This document shows positions 1-12,915 of a stretch of DNA of 64,000 bases, in pieces. A model generated the notes under the pieces. That model did not search any database. It had not been told where the DNA came from and saw nothing but the letters and a program-made list of their open reading frames with translations. Source of the DNA: Megascapheus bottae. Lineage: Eukaryota; Chordata; Mammalia; Rodentia; Geomyidae. Both the position numbers and the translations under genes were made by a program. How positions within the stretch are numbered: the first letter of the stretch is position 1; every line of letters begins with the position of its first letter. The stretch is from contig JANJXV010000016.1 of assembly GCA_024803745.1 (NCBI GenBank), positions 40,976,501 to 41,040,500 on the forward strand, written 5' to 3'.

Positions 1-706
1 CCCAATTCATGCTAAAAGATCTGGTGATAACTTTCTGCACTCTCTCACATAGCTGATCACCTGCTAGCCAGCACAGTACAGGGGAGACAGGGGCCAAGAG
101 CACGTGGTAACCCTGGGAAGTCAGGTGTGAGATCCCTGCTCTCTCCTCTTTTTCTCAGATGGAAGGGTCTGAAGGCACCTTCTCTGGGCCATGCTAGCTG
201 CATGGAGGCCCATGTTTCCAGTAAGATTCCTTCAAATCAGGAACCACAGGGTCCTTTAAACCATGGCTTCCTTAGAACCCCAGCAACAATTAGATCTTGT
301 CCCTCAGAATGAGACTGCTGTACCCACTTCCAGTCACATGACAAGCTTGACCGAGTTCCGTGGAAAACCTTCAGGACCAAGTTCTTCAGAGGGTCCACCA
401 CTGCAGCAACTGAACACTCCTATTGTGTCCTGTTTGTCTTTGGTCAAAAGGTCGGCAGACCGCTCTGGACTGAGCTCCTGAGCTCTCCACAGAAAGTTAG
501 CTGGCTTTTGCATAGTATAATACATCCTTGCAAGGCACAGTTATTGTTTGATTTAATTTTATCCTTACTTGCTCCTTAAGAAAAGGAAGTTAAATCTAAC
601 AGCCCAGACACTGACTGTTAAAAAAAATGTATCAAGTCATCAATACAATTTTCCTATAGGCTGACAAAAAGTACTTAAGTGGAACTTTTATAAAAACCCA
701 TTAACA
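1..706. other. Intergenic, no feature seen
   Basis: Unique-looking sequence with no gene or clear repeat that I can support. Confidence 0.5.
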
Positions 707-950
707 GCTGGGTACAATGGCCCACACCTGTCATCCTAGCTACTCAGGAGGCTGAGATCTGAGGATCAAGGTTCAAAGCCAGCCCAGGCACAAAAGGACC
801 TGAGACTCAGATCTCCAATTAACCTCTAGAAAATGGGAAGTGGGGCTTGGCTCAAGGGAAGGGTGGTAGCCTTGAGCTGAAGAGCTCAGGGACAGCGCCC
901 AGACCAAGTTCAAGCCCCATGACCCACAAGGAAAACAAAATACTGTGGAG
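707..950 (+). repeat. Composite SINE, B1-like left half + Geo right half
   Basis: The left half has the 7SL/B1-type motif CCTAGCTACTCAGGAGGCTG. The right half has the shared module with GCCTTGAGCTGAAGAGCTC and an A-rich tail. It is nearly full length and moderately diverged. Confidence 0.85.
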
Positions 951-3900
951 ATAAACTCAGTCAATTAGACATAGCTCTCCTTGGCGGCCACCTCTGCTTT
1001 CCGTACAGCAGGACCCTTGCTCGCACTGTTTACCAGAGTTTTACGTGGGATGTGACTTGCCTTGAGATGTGAGTTCAGATGTCCTGCCTCTTCTTCCAGC
1101 TGAGTCGTGGATAAGGTCTTCCCACTTCAGGTGGTTTGACCCCGGGGCCACTGACCTAAGGTCTCTGTCCCTTAGTTCATGTTGCTGGAAGCTTGGCTAG
1201 CTGCCCTCCTGCGGGATGTAGATTCATCTCCTGCTCTGAATCCTCTTCCCCACCACAGACAAGTCCTCACCTTCGCCGCCACCTGATGCTGTAGCTAGTA
1301 TTTTCTGATGAGACCACTTGAGAAGCCAGGAAGTCTCCCTGCTTCTGGAAGCATCTTTACTGATGGGCTACTCAGAGTCGTTTCAACTCAGATGCAGGTC
1401 CATTCCTCTTTACTTTTGTCCTTCGGGCACTCCAGTTTGAAAGGGGATGCTTCTTATGCTCTAGGCTAACTCTAAATGGAAACTACCTAAAAACTGTACT
1501 TGAAGTTCATTTCCTGACCTTCCCCATTTTCCCCCTGCCAATCAAAGCACAATATATTCAGTGTTCTCTTAAATTCAGTAAGCTTTCTTATCTGTTCCCC
1601 TATCTAAACATATTTCCTGTCTTTCCTTTTGAATATGGTTTCTTTCTTTAAAAAAAAAAGTCACTTAACATTCTCAAAAGGGCACAGATTGATATTTCCA
1701 GAGAAATGCCTCCCCTTTTTTAGTGGCTTCTAGAGTTTAGGAATGCCTTCATTTTCCAGGTGGATCAGGGAACAGCAGTATCGGTTTGGTTTCCTACTTT
1801 GATGTACTAAGTTACTGGTTAGTCCTCCATGAAGATTTTGTGCTTGAGGCCATGTAACTCACAATACTGGGAGGAAAAGGCAACATTGCCATGGAATGGT
1901 GGCAAGTCCACGAAACTCATCTCTAAACGCCAGCAAAAAGCAGAAAGTGGAGGTGACTCAAGAGGTACAGCATCAATCTTGAGTAAAAAAAAGAAGCTAA
2001 ACAACAGTATGAGGCCCTGAGTTCCAACACAGGCACTAGTAGAAATAAAATAAAATAAAAAGCTTTATTTGGCAGACAGGAAAGTGCTTTCTGGGGCCAT
2101 CTGAGCTTACAGGAAAAGAGCTGGAGTCTTCTGTGATCCCATTTCTCTGTCATGAAAGGAGACAGCAGTTGTGCCCTTTGCTGCACAAATGTTTATGGGG
2201 CCCTTGCGGGGCTAAGATTGGAGGTTAGTGTTTCCTATCTGTGAGTGTTTTGCCCCACATAATCCAGATTTATATAGGCCAAGAGCTATTCCCAAATTCC
2301 TCTACCTCTTCTAATTGTCATCCATATGCAAACATACAGAAGCACACACACAAAAGCACATCAACACACACAAACCACCAACATGAGCATCATCATGTTT
2401 GTCATCAACGTCACGTCTCATCAGCGACACCATCATAACATTTTGCTGTTATTAAGGGAGACAGAATGGAGACAGCTTTTGTTGTTTCTCTGTCAAGATC
2501 ATCTATCTAGTTTTGATACTTCCTTCTGGGAGAATCTTGAAATGTTGTAATACAGAGAACCTAACAGTTAGCTTTGAATGGTTGTATAAGGAACCGGATG
2601 ACAGTCCTGAATTCACAGACACAAGGTAGAAAAACAGCAAGGCAGAAGGAAGCTCATCTGAGAGACAACGACAGACCACTCCTCCTCGAACTTTAGTGAT
2701 GCTCAGGAAAGGCTTTTAAAGCAAGAATTCTCTAAAACATTACCATCTCTAAACAGAGCCAGAAACAGCAAAAACCATTTCAGCCCGGGTTGGGGCCTCA
2801 CATTAAATCCTACTTCATGCTGGGTTTTTGTTTTTGTTTTTCTGAAAGTAACCAGAACACCAATTCATTCTTATAACCCAGGGCAAGGAAAGCAGAGAGT
2901 CAAGCACTTAATCTTGCTTTTCCTTGCAAATCTTTGCATAACTCAAATTGGTCTTGGTTAGCAAAACTATTAAGTAGAAAGCATAGATACATTTCTGGAT
3001 CACAATTTTGCCCTCCCTACTAAGTTAGTAAATCAAGACATCTGTTAAGAGGTGGTAAAAGAATCTGGTGAAAGGTGAATGGAAAACTTTTAAATGAAAA
3101 GTATTCCTGACATGCAAAACAAACCTGATGATAAATTAGAATTCCCCTAAAAATGGTGTAATCAGCTGGAGGGCCTCCTAAGCAAGAACTCAGAAAAATA
3201 CATTCCGCATAATAAAATGTAACATAACAAAATTTAGATGTATTCATAATTTTCATGAGAAAAATGGACTCTTAAAAGTAGAGAATACATATTTTATAAA
3301 CCTAGGACTAGAGATAGAATTCGGGCTTAGAGGATATATCTGTATGGCATTTATAGATATATATTATGTGTCTATAAATATGTATATGTATGCACTGGTA
3401 TGTATGTATGTACACATATCTACAATGAGGAAAACTTAGACTTCTCTCATGTCAAACATACACTAACAAAGCAAAGAGATAAGCAATAGTATAAGTATTT
3501 CGGTATCAACCACAATAAAACATAACATATAAATACTAAAATATCAACCACAATAAAAGACATTCTCAAAAAAAAACCCCAATGGCTATTAAATCAATAT
3601 CAAAAGAAAGTCACAAAACGTGAACTATAAACCAACTTTTGCTAATCAAATGTACAAATATATAAACAGAAAAAAATAGTAAAGCCCATTGTTAGCAAGA
3701 GCTCAGAGGGGAGGGAGCTGGCTGGTCTCTCCAGGAAGAAGTGAATGCCCTGGACTACACTTTGTACACTTGCTCTACAGGTGAAGAGTTAACCAACCTA
3801 TATGAAATGTAAAAATAAAAAGACATTATATCCATAGACCTACCAAAACCACCTCAACTGTTTATCCTAAGGAGGGGGGGAAGTAAATTTAGCAGACATA

Positions 3901-6900
3901 TATGTAAAAATATATGAACGTTGATTATAGCATATTCGTATCCATAAGGACCGGAAGCACCCACACGTCTGCCTCTAATGAACCTGCTGGATTCACTGTC
4001 ACCATCCATCCACACGCAGAGACTGCATAGTTGTGCAGAAGGCACGCTCCTGGCACAACTCCACATGAAGAACTTTCCTCAGCACTGCCCCACCCAAGTC
4101 AGACAGGAAGGAGCAGCCATGACAGCCACCACGAGGGGAGAGGAAGCATCCTGAAGCCCAGGCCCACCTGACCACAAATCCCTTGGCACTCTCCTGATCT
4201 TTCCCATCTCTTCCTCACCTCCACGCTCTTCCTGGACCCGCGGTTCCTGGGGGAGGAAACCTTGCACATGTGTTCCAGGGACTCTAGGTCCTGCGCATCT
4301 GACAAGATATTCAAGAGTGCTAAGGCCCTCTTTGGAAAATATTCTTAAAAAGCACCAGGAAGCAGCATCGAGCCCACTCTGTGGACAGACTATCTCTTTC
4401 CTCCAGGCCCAGTCCCCTGACACAGCTCCTTCTTCTTGCTCCTCTACTCCTAACACAGCAGATGCTGAAGAGCCTGCTGTGTCTGCGCCACTGGGCCATG
4501 ACTGCAGCCCAGGTTGTTGGAAGAAACTTTGGTTTTCCAAAAATGACAGAAAATCTATTTATGCCTAAATGAAGATATATCCTTTCTTCTCCCCTTCCCT
4601 GACACACACCCCAAAATAACATCAACTTCTGAACTTCTGTTGCCCTTTCCCTGCTTTCCTGAAGCCCTGAGGATATGACTGACCATAAGAAAGTCAGTCA
4701 TGAAGTTTACATCTGAGCAATCTAGCCCTCATCTCCATAGCCCACCATCTTAGCAAGGGCCTGGGGAAGGTGTCCAGCCCAGCGCCGCCCCCCCCCCGCC
4801 GCCCCTCCCTGTCTGACTTAAACTAATGCGGTTACACTCACGTTTATGAGATCCATAGGACTTGTTGAAGTGGTGTCTTGATGGGTGGTGATACTGGTTA
4901 TCCCAACAGCCAAGACCTCCAGAGCCCAGCCACCTTTCCCAAGAAGACCAGCTATCAGCCAAGGTCTCAGCCCGGGAGGCCCCCCAGCCTCCATCTGCCT
5001 CCCCCAAACCTAGAGGTCCTGAGAAGGACAGAAACCCAGCTTTCCGTCTAGCCTGTGAAGCCAGCCCACCTCTGCATGCGTCCGTACCAGGCACCAGATT
5101 TTTTTTGTGAAAGTAAAACTAGGTCCTAAGCTTCAAGAAGGCTCTTCTACCCACTGGAAACAGAGGAACTTGCTTCTTTCACAAACTAAGTAAGTAAACC
5201 AATATGAATACGAAGACCTCAAAGAGCTTGTCATCAGTCGCCCTGAGGGAGGGAAGGCCATGACTCTTGTCTTGTGCTTACACACTTGGGTCTGCCTCAA
5301 AACTCAAGCATGAATTCCTCAAGTGTGGAAGTGCTTTCTTTACTGCTCCGTCAAATACCACCTGGCGTCTGGGTTTGTCTGGGAGCAAGTAGGATTCCAG
5401 ACATGCCTCTGTCAGTGGTGACACTAGGACAGGACCTGAAAAAACTGGGGGGCGGGGGAGGGGAGGCGTGGCTAGTGACCACAGCAGTTACCCCTATGCC
5501 AAGAGCACTGTCCCCAAGAGCAAGTGATCAATAAACAAGTATTGGCTAATTACGATCTTAATTCTCATTTTGCAGGGCTGTTCTTAGAATTCACAGAGTG
5601 GGGGTCCCTACCATCGTGGCCAAAAGAAGCAAACACAAGGGTGGGGTCCAGGGGGGAGCTGAGAGCCTCGTCTGGACCTTCCCTGTATCAGGAGGAGGGT
5701 GGAGGAAGGATGTCAGGTCTCCCTTTCTGTGTACTGTGCCCTCCCTCTGTTCTAGGGGCTGAGGTCCTAGAGGCTGGAGGCTGCAGATAACAGAATCCCT
5801 GCAAACAAGCCTCTGGGCGGAATTCTGCAACAAAAGACACCTGCACAAGATGAGGAAATGAGAAGTAAGAACTAACACAGTTTAGATGGTACATGCTGAT
5901 GCCAGCTGTGGATAGCAGAAGCTGTGGTCAGCCTGAGCCCAGAAGAACCCTTTAGGTTCTGTCTTCAATTCTGGCCCACTTTAATGTCTAGATTCAACTC
6001 CATTTTCCTAGCTTTTCACTGTGATACCTTACATTCAGTAACTTCCCCCCCCCACTGTTATCAAGAGAAATATTTGCCAACCTGGCAAAGGGAAGTCTTG
6101 GTTAGTGTGGGTATAATCTCATCGCCTCATCCTGTCGCTCCTTCCCCCCAAGATGGGGGCGAAGAATGCTGTACACTAGATAAACCTTTTATAGAAGACT
6201 CTTGCACCCTTCATGCCCCCCCAGTCTTAATTAGGGTTTGTTTGCACATCTAATTCATCGATTGTTAAGTCAGACTACCTCCAAAGCACAGAGGCTGAAA
6301 CACAAGCTCCTAATTTCTCTCTGTTGTGGGTTGTCAGGGCAGTTCTGCCGTTCTAGTCTCTTCTCTTTCTAAGGCAGAGACCTTGTGTAGTATTTTTGGA
6401 GACTCTCTTCCCTTCCTCGGGCTCCCCTCCTCTCTTCTCTTTGTCTCCTTCCCTCTCCATGTCAGGACTTAATTTAGATATTTATAGTTCCTCTGTTTGC
6501 TCTTTGCATGCTATTTTCACAAATTACTGCAAATTTAGTGGCTTAAGACAAGTAAAACACCCGACATGGCTCTTGCTTAAAATTCAAGGCCAGTAGGACT
6601 GTATATCCTTGTAAAAACTCTAGCAAGAGCTTCTTCTGGATGTTGCATGTTCATAGAACAGCTGCTTTCCTGGGCTCTTGGCTCTGGCTCAGTCTTCAAG
6701 AGCATCAACACAGTATCTCTCTGACCATTCTTCCATATATCCATCTCCTTCTGCTCTTCCCTCAGCCTCCCCTGCCCTCTTAAGGACTCATATAATTCCA
6801 CTGGACTCACGGTGACAATGCAGAATAATCTCAACAGTCCTTGACTTCACTCTTACATGCAATGACACAAAATAATTAATATTTAGAGGAAATTCCAGAG

Positions 6901-8807
6901 ATGTTAATGTGTGTGTCATGTGTGGGTGGGGTGTGGGAGGGGAAGAGGTTATAGAGTGTACCACAAAAACTCAAATGCAAATGAGTCTATTTCCTTCCTT
7001 CTTCCTGGAAGAAGCTTTGGCTGAATCAAGGTTTTAGTGCCTAGCACAGAAACGAGCAGAATTCCCTGGGGACATTCGCTCATGGTGTTCAGCTTTATGG
7101 TTTTGGTATACTGAGGTCTGCTGGAGGAAGAGACAACAAGAGAGAAGAAAAATCCTAATTAATATTAAACCACACACGTGTACATTCATACTGTACTAAC
7201 CAAAATACCGAATCATTAAAATATTTCTTGTTCAAATCTTTGTAGACTTATTACTTTCTAAAAATAGTTTAAGGGTTCCTCTGGATTCCCAGAGGTTAGG
7301 ATCTAATAGCTCGATACAAAAAAAAGAGTAATAAGATAAAAGCCAGGCTCAGTTCTCTCACAAAGGGTAAACCCCACTATGATGTGTGCAGAGTGTGATA
7401 AATTTCACACCACTGCTTCCCTTTATGTCAGTTTTACCAAGTTTCCCACTGCCATTGAAATCATGTTTTTCTGTTCTTTCTGTAATTTGTGCATACTGGT
7501 TTCTCTAAGGACCTTTTCGATGCTGTATGTCTCTCTTCATTTTGCCCAGTAGCATGCCTATCTCTTCCTGAATTCCCTTTCAGAGGATTCTTCCAACGCA
7601 TCAGTTCCCTCAGTATGAAAGCTGAGATGATGTCCTCAGGTTAAAATAGTATCACACACATAATTTTCCTTATAGTATAACTACGTAATCAGATGGTTCT
7701 TTTACCAACCATGATCATTTCAAATATTTATGTAATCACGCTAACAGTCATTTTTTGTGGTTATTAAAGTCAAAAATTAAGTGATTGTCCTTTTAAGCTA
7801 GCATGCTGAAGTTCTCAGGCTGGTGTCCAGGACACATTTCATTCACAGCAGACACAAAATCCGCTTCCGAGGGCTGAGGCTCCACCCTGGAGCCCACAGT
7901 AGAGATCATTCTGAGTCTTCCAGTCCCTGAACACAACATTTCACCTGTTCACGTGACGTAACTTGATGTAACTCCATTTGTAAATTCTTCTTTGTATTTT
8001 CTGAGCTATTGGAGAAAGTCATTGCCTAGGCCTAAATCATATTTTCCTCTAGGAGTTTCCCCTTTTGTTCTGATCCTATATTACTACATTTGATCCATTT
8101 TCAACTGATTTTTGTACAGTCAGGGAAGGGAAGTGAGTTTTATTTTTCTACATGTTGACAAGCACAAAAAAAAAGAGGCTTTTTTTTTTTTTTGGCCAGT
8201 GTGCATTTTTGGTCTGCTTTCTCATGCTGCATCAGAGCAGGGGGGACGCGTTACCTCTGCCCTCACCTCTGCTTGCCTCTGTGTATGGTCCTCTTGCTGC
8301 GGCAAGCACTGGGGCTCTGCAGTCCTGGACAGTGGGCCTCACCCACACCTCAGCTGCCGAGTGCAGTACCCGGTCCCCACCCTCCTAGAGAAATGTTTGG
8401 AATATTATGTCAGAGACTCTAGCCTTCCTCACCCCGCAGTGTGGCCTGCTCGGATGAACAACTCTCCAATCTTTTGGTTGTTATTGTTGTTCCTCTCACA
8501 TCTTATTCCTAACTAATCTGCTGCTCCAGAGCTTTCCCAATTCGCCTATTTTTGCTTTGCTTCCTGTTTTGTACATAGGGAAGAAAACTATAGACAAACT
8601 CAGAGGAAGTCAAAATGGTAAATGCTTGAGGTTTCGAAAGCATTCTCTCCCAGATCTGTCTGACCCAGACCTGACACAACTGAATTGTTTTGCAACACGT
8701 GTGATTCACAATCCACTGGGAATGGTGTTTCATTTCACACAGCCATCCATACTCGCTCCCTTACCTTCTCATCCTCCCAACACACATTAATTGTTTTAGA
8801 AGGGACA
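951..8807. other. Intergenic sequence, no gene recognised
   Basis: No coding gene. There is a possible right-half SINE tail at 1968-2065 (CCCTGAGTTCCAACACAGG then A-rich), an AT-rich stretch with TATG/TATA repeats at 3340-3420, and an L1 3' UTR-like end near 3740-3830. Short C and G runs occur at 4789-4798 and 5448-5462. Open frames here are at chance level. Confidence 0.5.
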
Positions 8808-8880
8808 TCAGCTGGCTGAGGTGGCACGTATCTGTAACCCTAGGCCAATGTGGATTACGTGATAAGGCAAGAAAAGAGAA
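8808..8880 (+). repeat. B1-like SINE fragment, 5' part only
   Basis: GCTGGCTGAGGTGGCACG and TCTGTAACCCTAGGCC match a B1 head. The element then breaks into the purine-rich tract. Confidence 0.5.
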
Positions 8881-8915
8881 AAAGAATGAACAAATGAAGA
8901 GAAGGGAAGGGAAGA

Positions 8916-8927
<12 letters not shown>

Positions 8928-8950
<23 letters not shown>

Positions 8951-9003
8951 AGAAGAAGAAGAAGAAGAAGAAGAAGAAGAAGAAGAAGAAGAAGAAGAAG
9001 AAG
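8928..9003 (+). repeat. (GAA)n microsatellite, about 25 uninterrupted units
   Basis: A pure GAA run of 76 bp, flanked on both sides by impure A/G-rich sequence (8860-9060). The frames reading as polyserine or polyphenylalanine on the other strand are artefacts of the repeat. Confidence 0.97.
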
Positions 9004-9060
9004 GGACCAAAAGGAAAAGAAAAATTAAAGCCAGAAAGAAGGAAGGAAAAAGGATGGGAC

Positions 9061-10059
9061 ACAGGTAGGCAAAGGTCATGAGAGTTAACATCATTATGAT
9101 TCTGCAAGTGTCAATCATTTTTGAACATGGTCTTTTAGCTGAGAGCCATCCCCATCTCTTTTGAAATCCAGAGCAGCATGTTTGGGGCTATACGGTCCTT
9201 ACTACCGAGTCCTGTGGTCTTCTTCCTCCCTGCACACATTCCTACTTGGTTTTATAATAAGAACCACAGCTGGAATGGCCCAACCAATCTGATGGCAAGG
9301 AATGTGGACTCTATTGGAAGTGCTCACGAAGCATCATGGCATCCCGGTCAGGTGGTCTAAAGCAGCCTGCCTTTGAGTGTAGTTGTAATTTCTGTCTTTC
9401 TCATTTGGCTTTTTTAGGAGGCGTTAGATTCCTTAGATCTAGCCCCAGTCTCGATGTTCATTTCTTCCTCCTCTCAACTGATGAAAGAAAAGAGCTCAGC
9501 ATCATTCTGTATTTCTGAAAGCTCTAGGTTGTACTGGTGGCATTTTGTATTTGAGTGTGCAATTAGGGTCTCGGGCTCCTTTCTCTTTAGTCCCTATAGA
9601 ATAAAGCTGGGTTAACAAGCTGGAGTTCTGGAAGAAGTGATGTTATAAAGACCAAGATCACTACAGAGATTTCCAGAGCTGAACGTTAGGAGAACTACTC
9701 AGGACAAGACCAGCAGATATAAAAAGGAAAATTATCTGCACAAGGTTGGGAGACATTTTAGAAGAGATGGACATGAACTTCTAGAAGGACATTTTATTTT
9801 TGACTCCAACATGAATCTCTTTGCTATTACTTAACCTCAATAGCTCTTGTGGACACAGAGACCCAGCATATTTTGAGACCTCATCTAGAGATCCTTTGGA
9901 GGTTTGCTGAGATACTCATGCAGAACGACAACCCAGTGGGAGCTGTGAACTTTCATAAATCAGATGGTTCAGTCTGTGGTTGCACAGACTGAGGAACAAA
10001 CCTCAGGGCTCCAGGGCAGGAGCTCTTAGGACTGAACCGGACTTAGCTGGTTCAGGCAT
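9061..10059. other. Intergenic, no feature seen
   Basis: No gene and no confidently recognised repeat. Confidence 0.45.
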
Positions 10060-10307
10060 AGCCAGTGCGATGGCTCACGTCTGTAATCCTAGCTACTCAG
10101 GAGGCTGAGATCTGAGGATTGAGGTTCAAAGCCAGCCCAGGCAATAAAGTCCATGACTCTTATCTCCAATCAACCACCAGAAAACTGGAAGTGGAGCTGT
10201 GGCTCAAGGGGTAAGGCAGTAGCCTTGAGCTGAAGAGCTCAAGGATGGCCGCCAGACCAGAGTCCAAGCCCCATGACCAACAACAACAAAGAAGAAAAAA
10301 AAAAGAA
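10060..10307 (+). repeat. Composite SINE, B1-like + Geo, near full length
   Basis: B1-type head with AGCTACTCAGGAGGCTGAGA, then TCTCCAATCAACCACCAG, the shared right module and an A-rich tail with AAC units. Confidence 0.9.
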
Positions 10308-11779
10308 GTCCCGGCATGAGGAAGGCTGGTAGACAATGAGGAAGAAGCAGCAGTTAGGAAAGGAACAAACTCTTCATACATAGATAGAGGTGCTTCCCAG
10401 TAAAGGTAATAACAGATCAGAAGAGGTCATCTGGCTTCTTGGGGAAACTACTAAGAAACAAGAGCTGAAGAACACTGACAGCAAAACCACACCCCAAATA
10501 ACAGAAGCCACCCCCAAACCCCTGATTTTCTAAAGCCTTTCTTGTCAGTTCAGACCTTTCTGATGGGTTCAAATTCTCAGAATTTGAGAACTAGTTCACA
10601 GTTTCACAGAAGTAAAACATGATCATCAGGGCTGTCAGAACTGTTTTAAGTCTAGCAACCATTCTATAAAGAACATTAAATAGTAATATTACGTTTCTAT
10701 AGCAAAGTACCAATGAACATATGTTAAATGAAGAGACCCAAACTAATACCAGTTTAACCATTCTAAAAAGAGAGTAGTGATCGTATGATACATACACACA
10801 CAGACACATATTAAAATTCAAATATGAGAGGTCTTGTCTAATACATCAATCCAAGAGAAGGAAATTAGTGACTGCTGTCAGAGTACTGACATCCAAAGTT
10901 CTCTAAGTTGGAAACAGAGGCAGAGCTACAGGCATTTTCTTTATGATTAAACAACTGTACTTACCTGATCTAGGCCTGGTCAACTCTATGCAGATGGCTG
11001 GAATCCAATACACAGACCTTTAGCTGTCCCTGGCCATAGAACACACTCGCAGTGCCTTTCAGAGCCACAGTGTATGGCGCACACAAGGTGGGCCTGCTTT
11101 GTGAGCAACTAGATTCCCAGAAAGGATCTGGGCTCCCCCCTTAAAGCCATCCTGCCCTCCAGGGCCCAGGCCTGCAGGGGGTGTGGCAGCTTGTCACATC
11201 TCCCAGAAGCCTCAGGGGTCAATTCCTTCAGGATTCTGGTGAGTAATGTATGACTTCCTTCTGCCCTTACTGATCTCATGGTCCAGTGGTTGGACCATTG
11301 CAACATGGCAAAATGGAAGCACGTTTTTCACCCTTTACAACCCCGCTGGCTACATTCTCCAATCCTTTTATGTTCTGCTCCTCTTTTAAATAAATTCTAT
11401 CTTTCATTCATATCTCTCTTCTTACATTTTCCTGTAAGAAGCCATGTGATCCTCTCAACACTGCCCTGGAGCCTTCTTCATTAGACTTCATTTAACCTTC
11501 TTTTTTCCACCAGATAATACCAAACACTTAGCAATTTCAATCTCCCTGAAAATACAAATGAAATGGACCTGATGAGCAGAAGCCTTGCAGCAGAGAGTGA
11601 CTTGGAGAGAGGAAGGTAGTTCAAGTGGAGGGGTGGGGACTACCCTGCACTGATTTGAGACCAGGAGCAGAATGTTCAATCTACAATGTTTCCCTAACGG
11701 CCCTGGATCGAAGCTTGCTTCCAACTAGTGTCGTTCTTGGAAACTATAAACTTTAGGAGCTGAGATCTATTTGGCGGAA
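10308..11779. other. Intergenic, no feature seen
   Basis: No gene recognised. The slightly GC-rich patch near 11100-11200 shows no coding pattern. Confidence 0.45.
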
Positions 11780-12019
11780 GTCAGCCCTGGAGCCAGGATG
11801 TAGAGGCTTAGATCCTGACCAAGGCCTCTGCTTCTCTCTCTACTTCCTAATACCGCATCTTACCCCAACATGTCACTGGCACTCAAGCCCACAGCCATGA
11901 GGCCAGCAACCATGCCTCTAAACTTGGAAACCATACTTCAAAATAAATCTTGACACCATTTCCCCCCTTCCCTGCCCCATGAGGTGTTTTGTCATAGGCA
12001 CAGAAAGCTGACTAACATA
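11780..12019 (+). repeat. ERVL-MaLR-like LTR, 3' end
   Basis: The order GCCAGCAACCATGCC, AATAAATCTTGACACC, then TTTTGTCATAGGCACAGAAA and GCTGACTAACATA resembles the 3' half of an MST-type LTR with its poly(A) signal. A decayed solo LTR; the 5' boundary is a guess. No internal viral genes were seen. Confidence 0.5.
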
Positions 12020-12162
12020 CCCTTTAAAGTCTCTTCTTTCTCTTCTTTCTCTTCTTTCTATGTGGAACTGCCCAACATGTTTGGCTACACCCCTGCACCA
12101 AAATCAAACATCTTTACTAAATATGTTTCACCAATTCAGATGCCATTTCCTCTTCAAGATGT

Positions 12163-12360
12163 GTTTGGCCAGACCCTGGTGGCTTACACATGTAATCTTT
12201 CTATTCAGGCCACTGAAGTCTGAGTCCATGAGACTTTTCTCCAATTAACCACCAAAAAAACAGAAAATAACCTGTGGCTTAAGTGGTAGAGCACTAGCCT
12301 TATTTGAAAAAATATACAGGATAGCACCCAGGCCCTGAGATCAAGCTTCAGGACTGGGGC
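12163..12360 (+). repeat. Composite SINE (B1-like + Geo), diverged
   Basis: TTAACCACCAAAAAAACAG, then GTGGTAGAGCACTAGCCTT and the closing CAGGACTGG are recognisable. The A-rich tail has been replaced by a CA repeat. Confidence 0.75.
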
Positions 12361-12362
12361 AC

Positions 12363-12364
<2 letters not shown>

Positions 12365-12406
<42 letters not shown>

Positions 12407-12415
12407 TGTGGCTTT
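12365..12415 (+). repeat. (AC)n microsatellite
   Basis: About 25 dinucleotide units grown from the tail of the preceding SINE, followed by a T-rich run. Confidence 0.97.
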
Positions 12416-12711
12416 TTTTTTTTAGGAATTAGTTATCTTATGCATATTTTGGAATAATTATGCCAAATTCTTCAGTAATATACTATTATTCACAAGCTAA
12501 CTTTCTGTACTTTTGTAGCTTTTAAAATGTTTTAATAAATATTTGTAATTGTTAAGAAGGTTGTACATCATTTTAGATTTGCTTCTCTGTGCCTCACATT
12601 TTCACACTGACAGACGTCATTAGTGATAGTGTCTCTTTAAATGTAAAGTTGTTTCCAGAATAAAGAAATAAACTTGATTTTGAGGTTAACCATCTTGCTA
12701 AACTCACTGTG

Positions 12712-12915
12712 ATTGTTTTCCCCTCGGTACTGAGGTTTAAACTCAGGGCCTCAAAATTCCTCAGTTTGTGGCTCAATTTGCACTATTAAACTTGAGCCAT
12801 GACTCCAGACCTGCTTTTTGCACATCCATTTTGGAGATGGAGTTTACCAAGTTTTCTGCCCCAGGTGGCTATGAACCTGCATCCTCTGAATCTCAATCTT
12901 CTGAACTCTGAGATT
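12712..12915 (-). repeat. B4-like SINE (B1 + ID)
   Basis: On the + strand an ID-like part (GGTACTGAGGTTTAAACTC, CTTGAGCCATGACTCCAG) is followed by a B1-like reverse complement (GGTGGCTATGAACCTGCATC). This is the B4 order when read on the minus strand. Confidence 0.6.

Noticed and set aside
4079..4540. 153-codon minus-strand frame, with overlapping frames on both strands
   Set aside because: It lies in locally GC-rich sequence with few stop codons in any frame. The translation shows no domain, and there is no retrocopy tail or splice context.
8808..9118. Minus-strand frames with polyphenylalanine or polyserine
   Set aside because: They are direct translations of the (GAA)n repeat.
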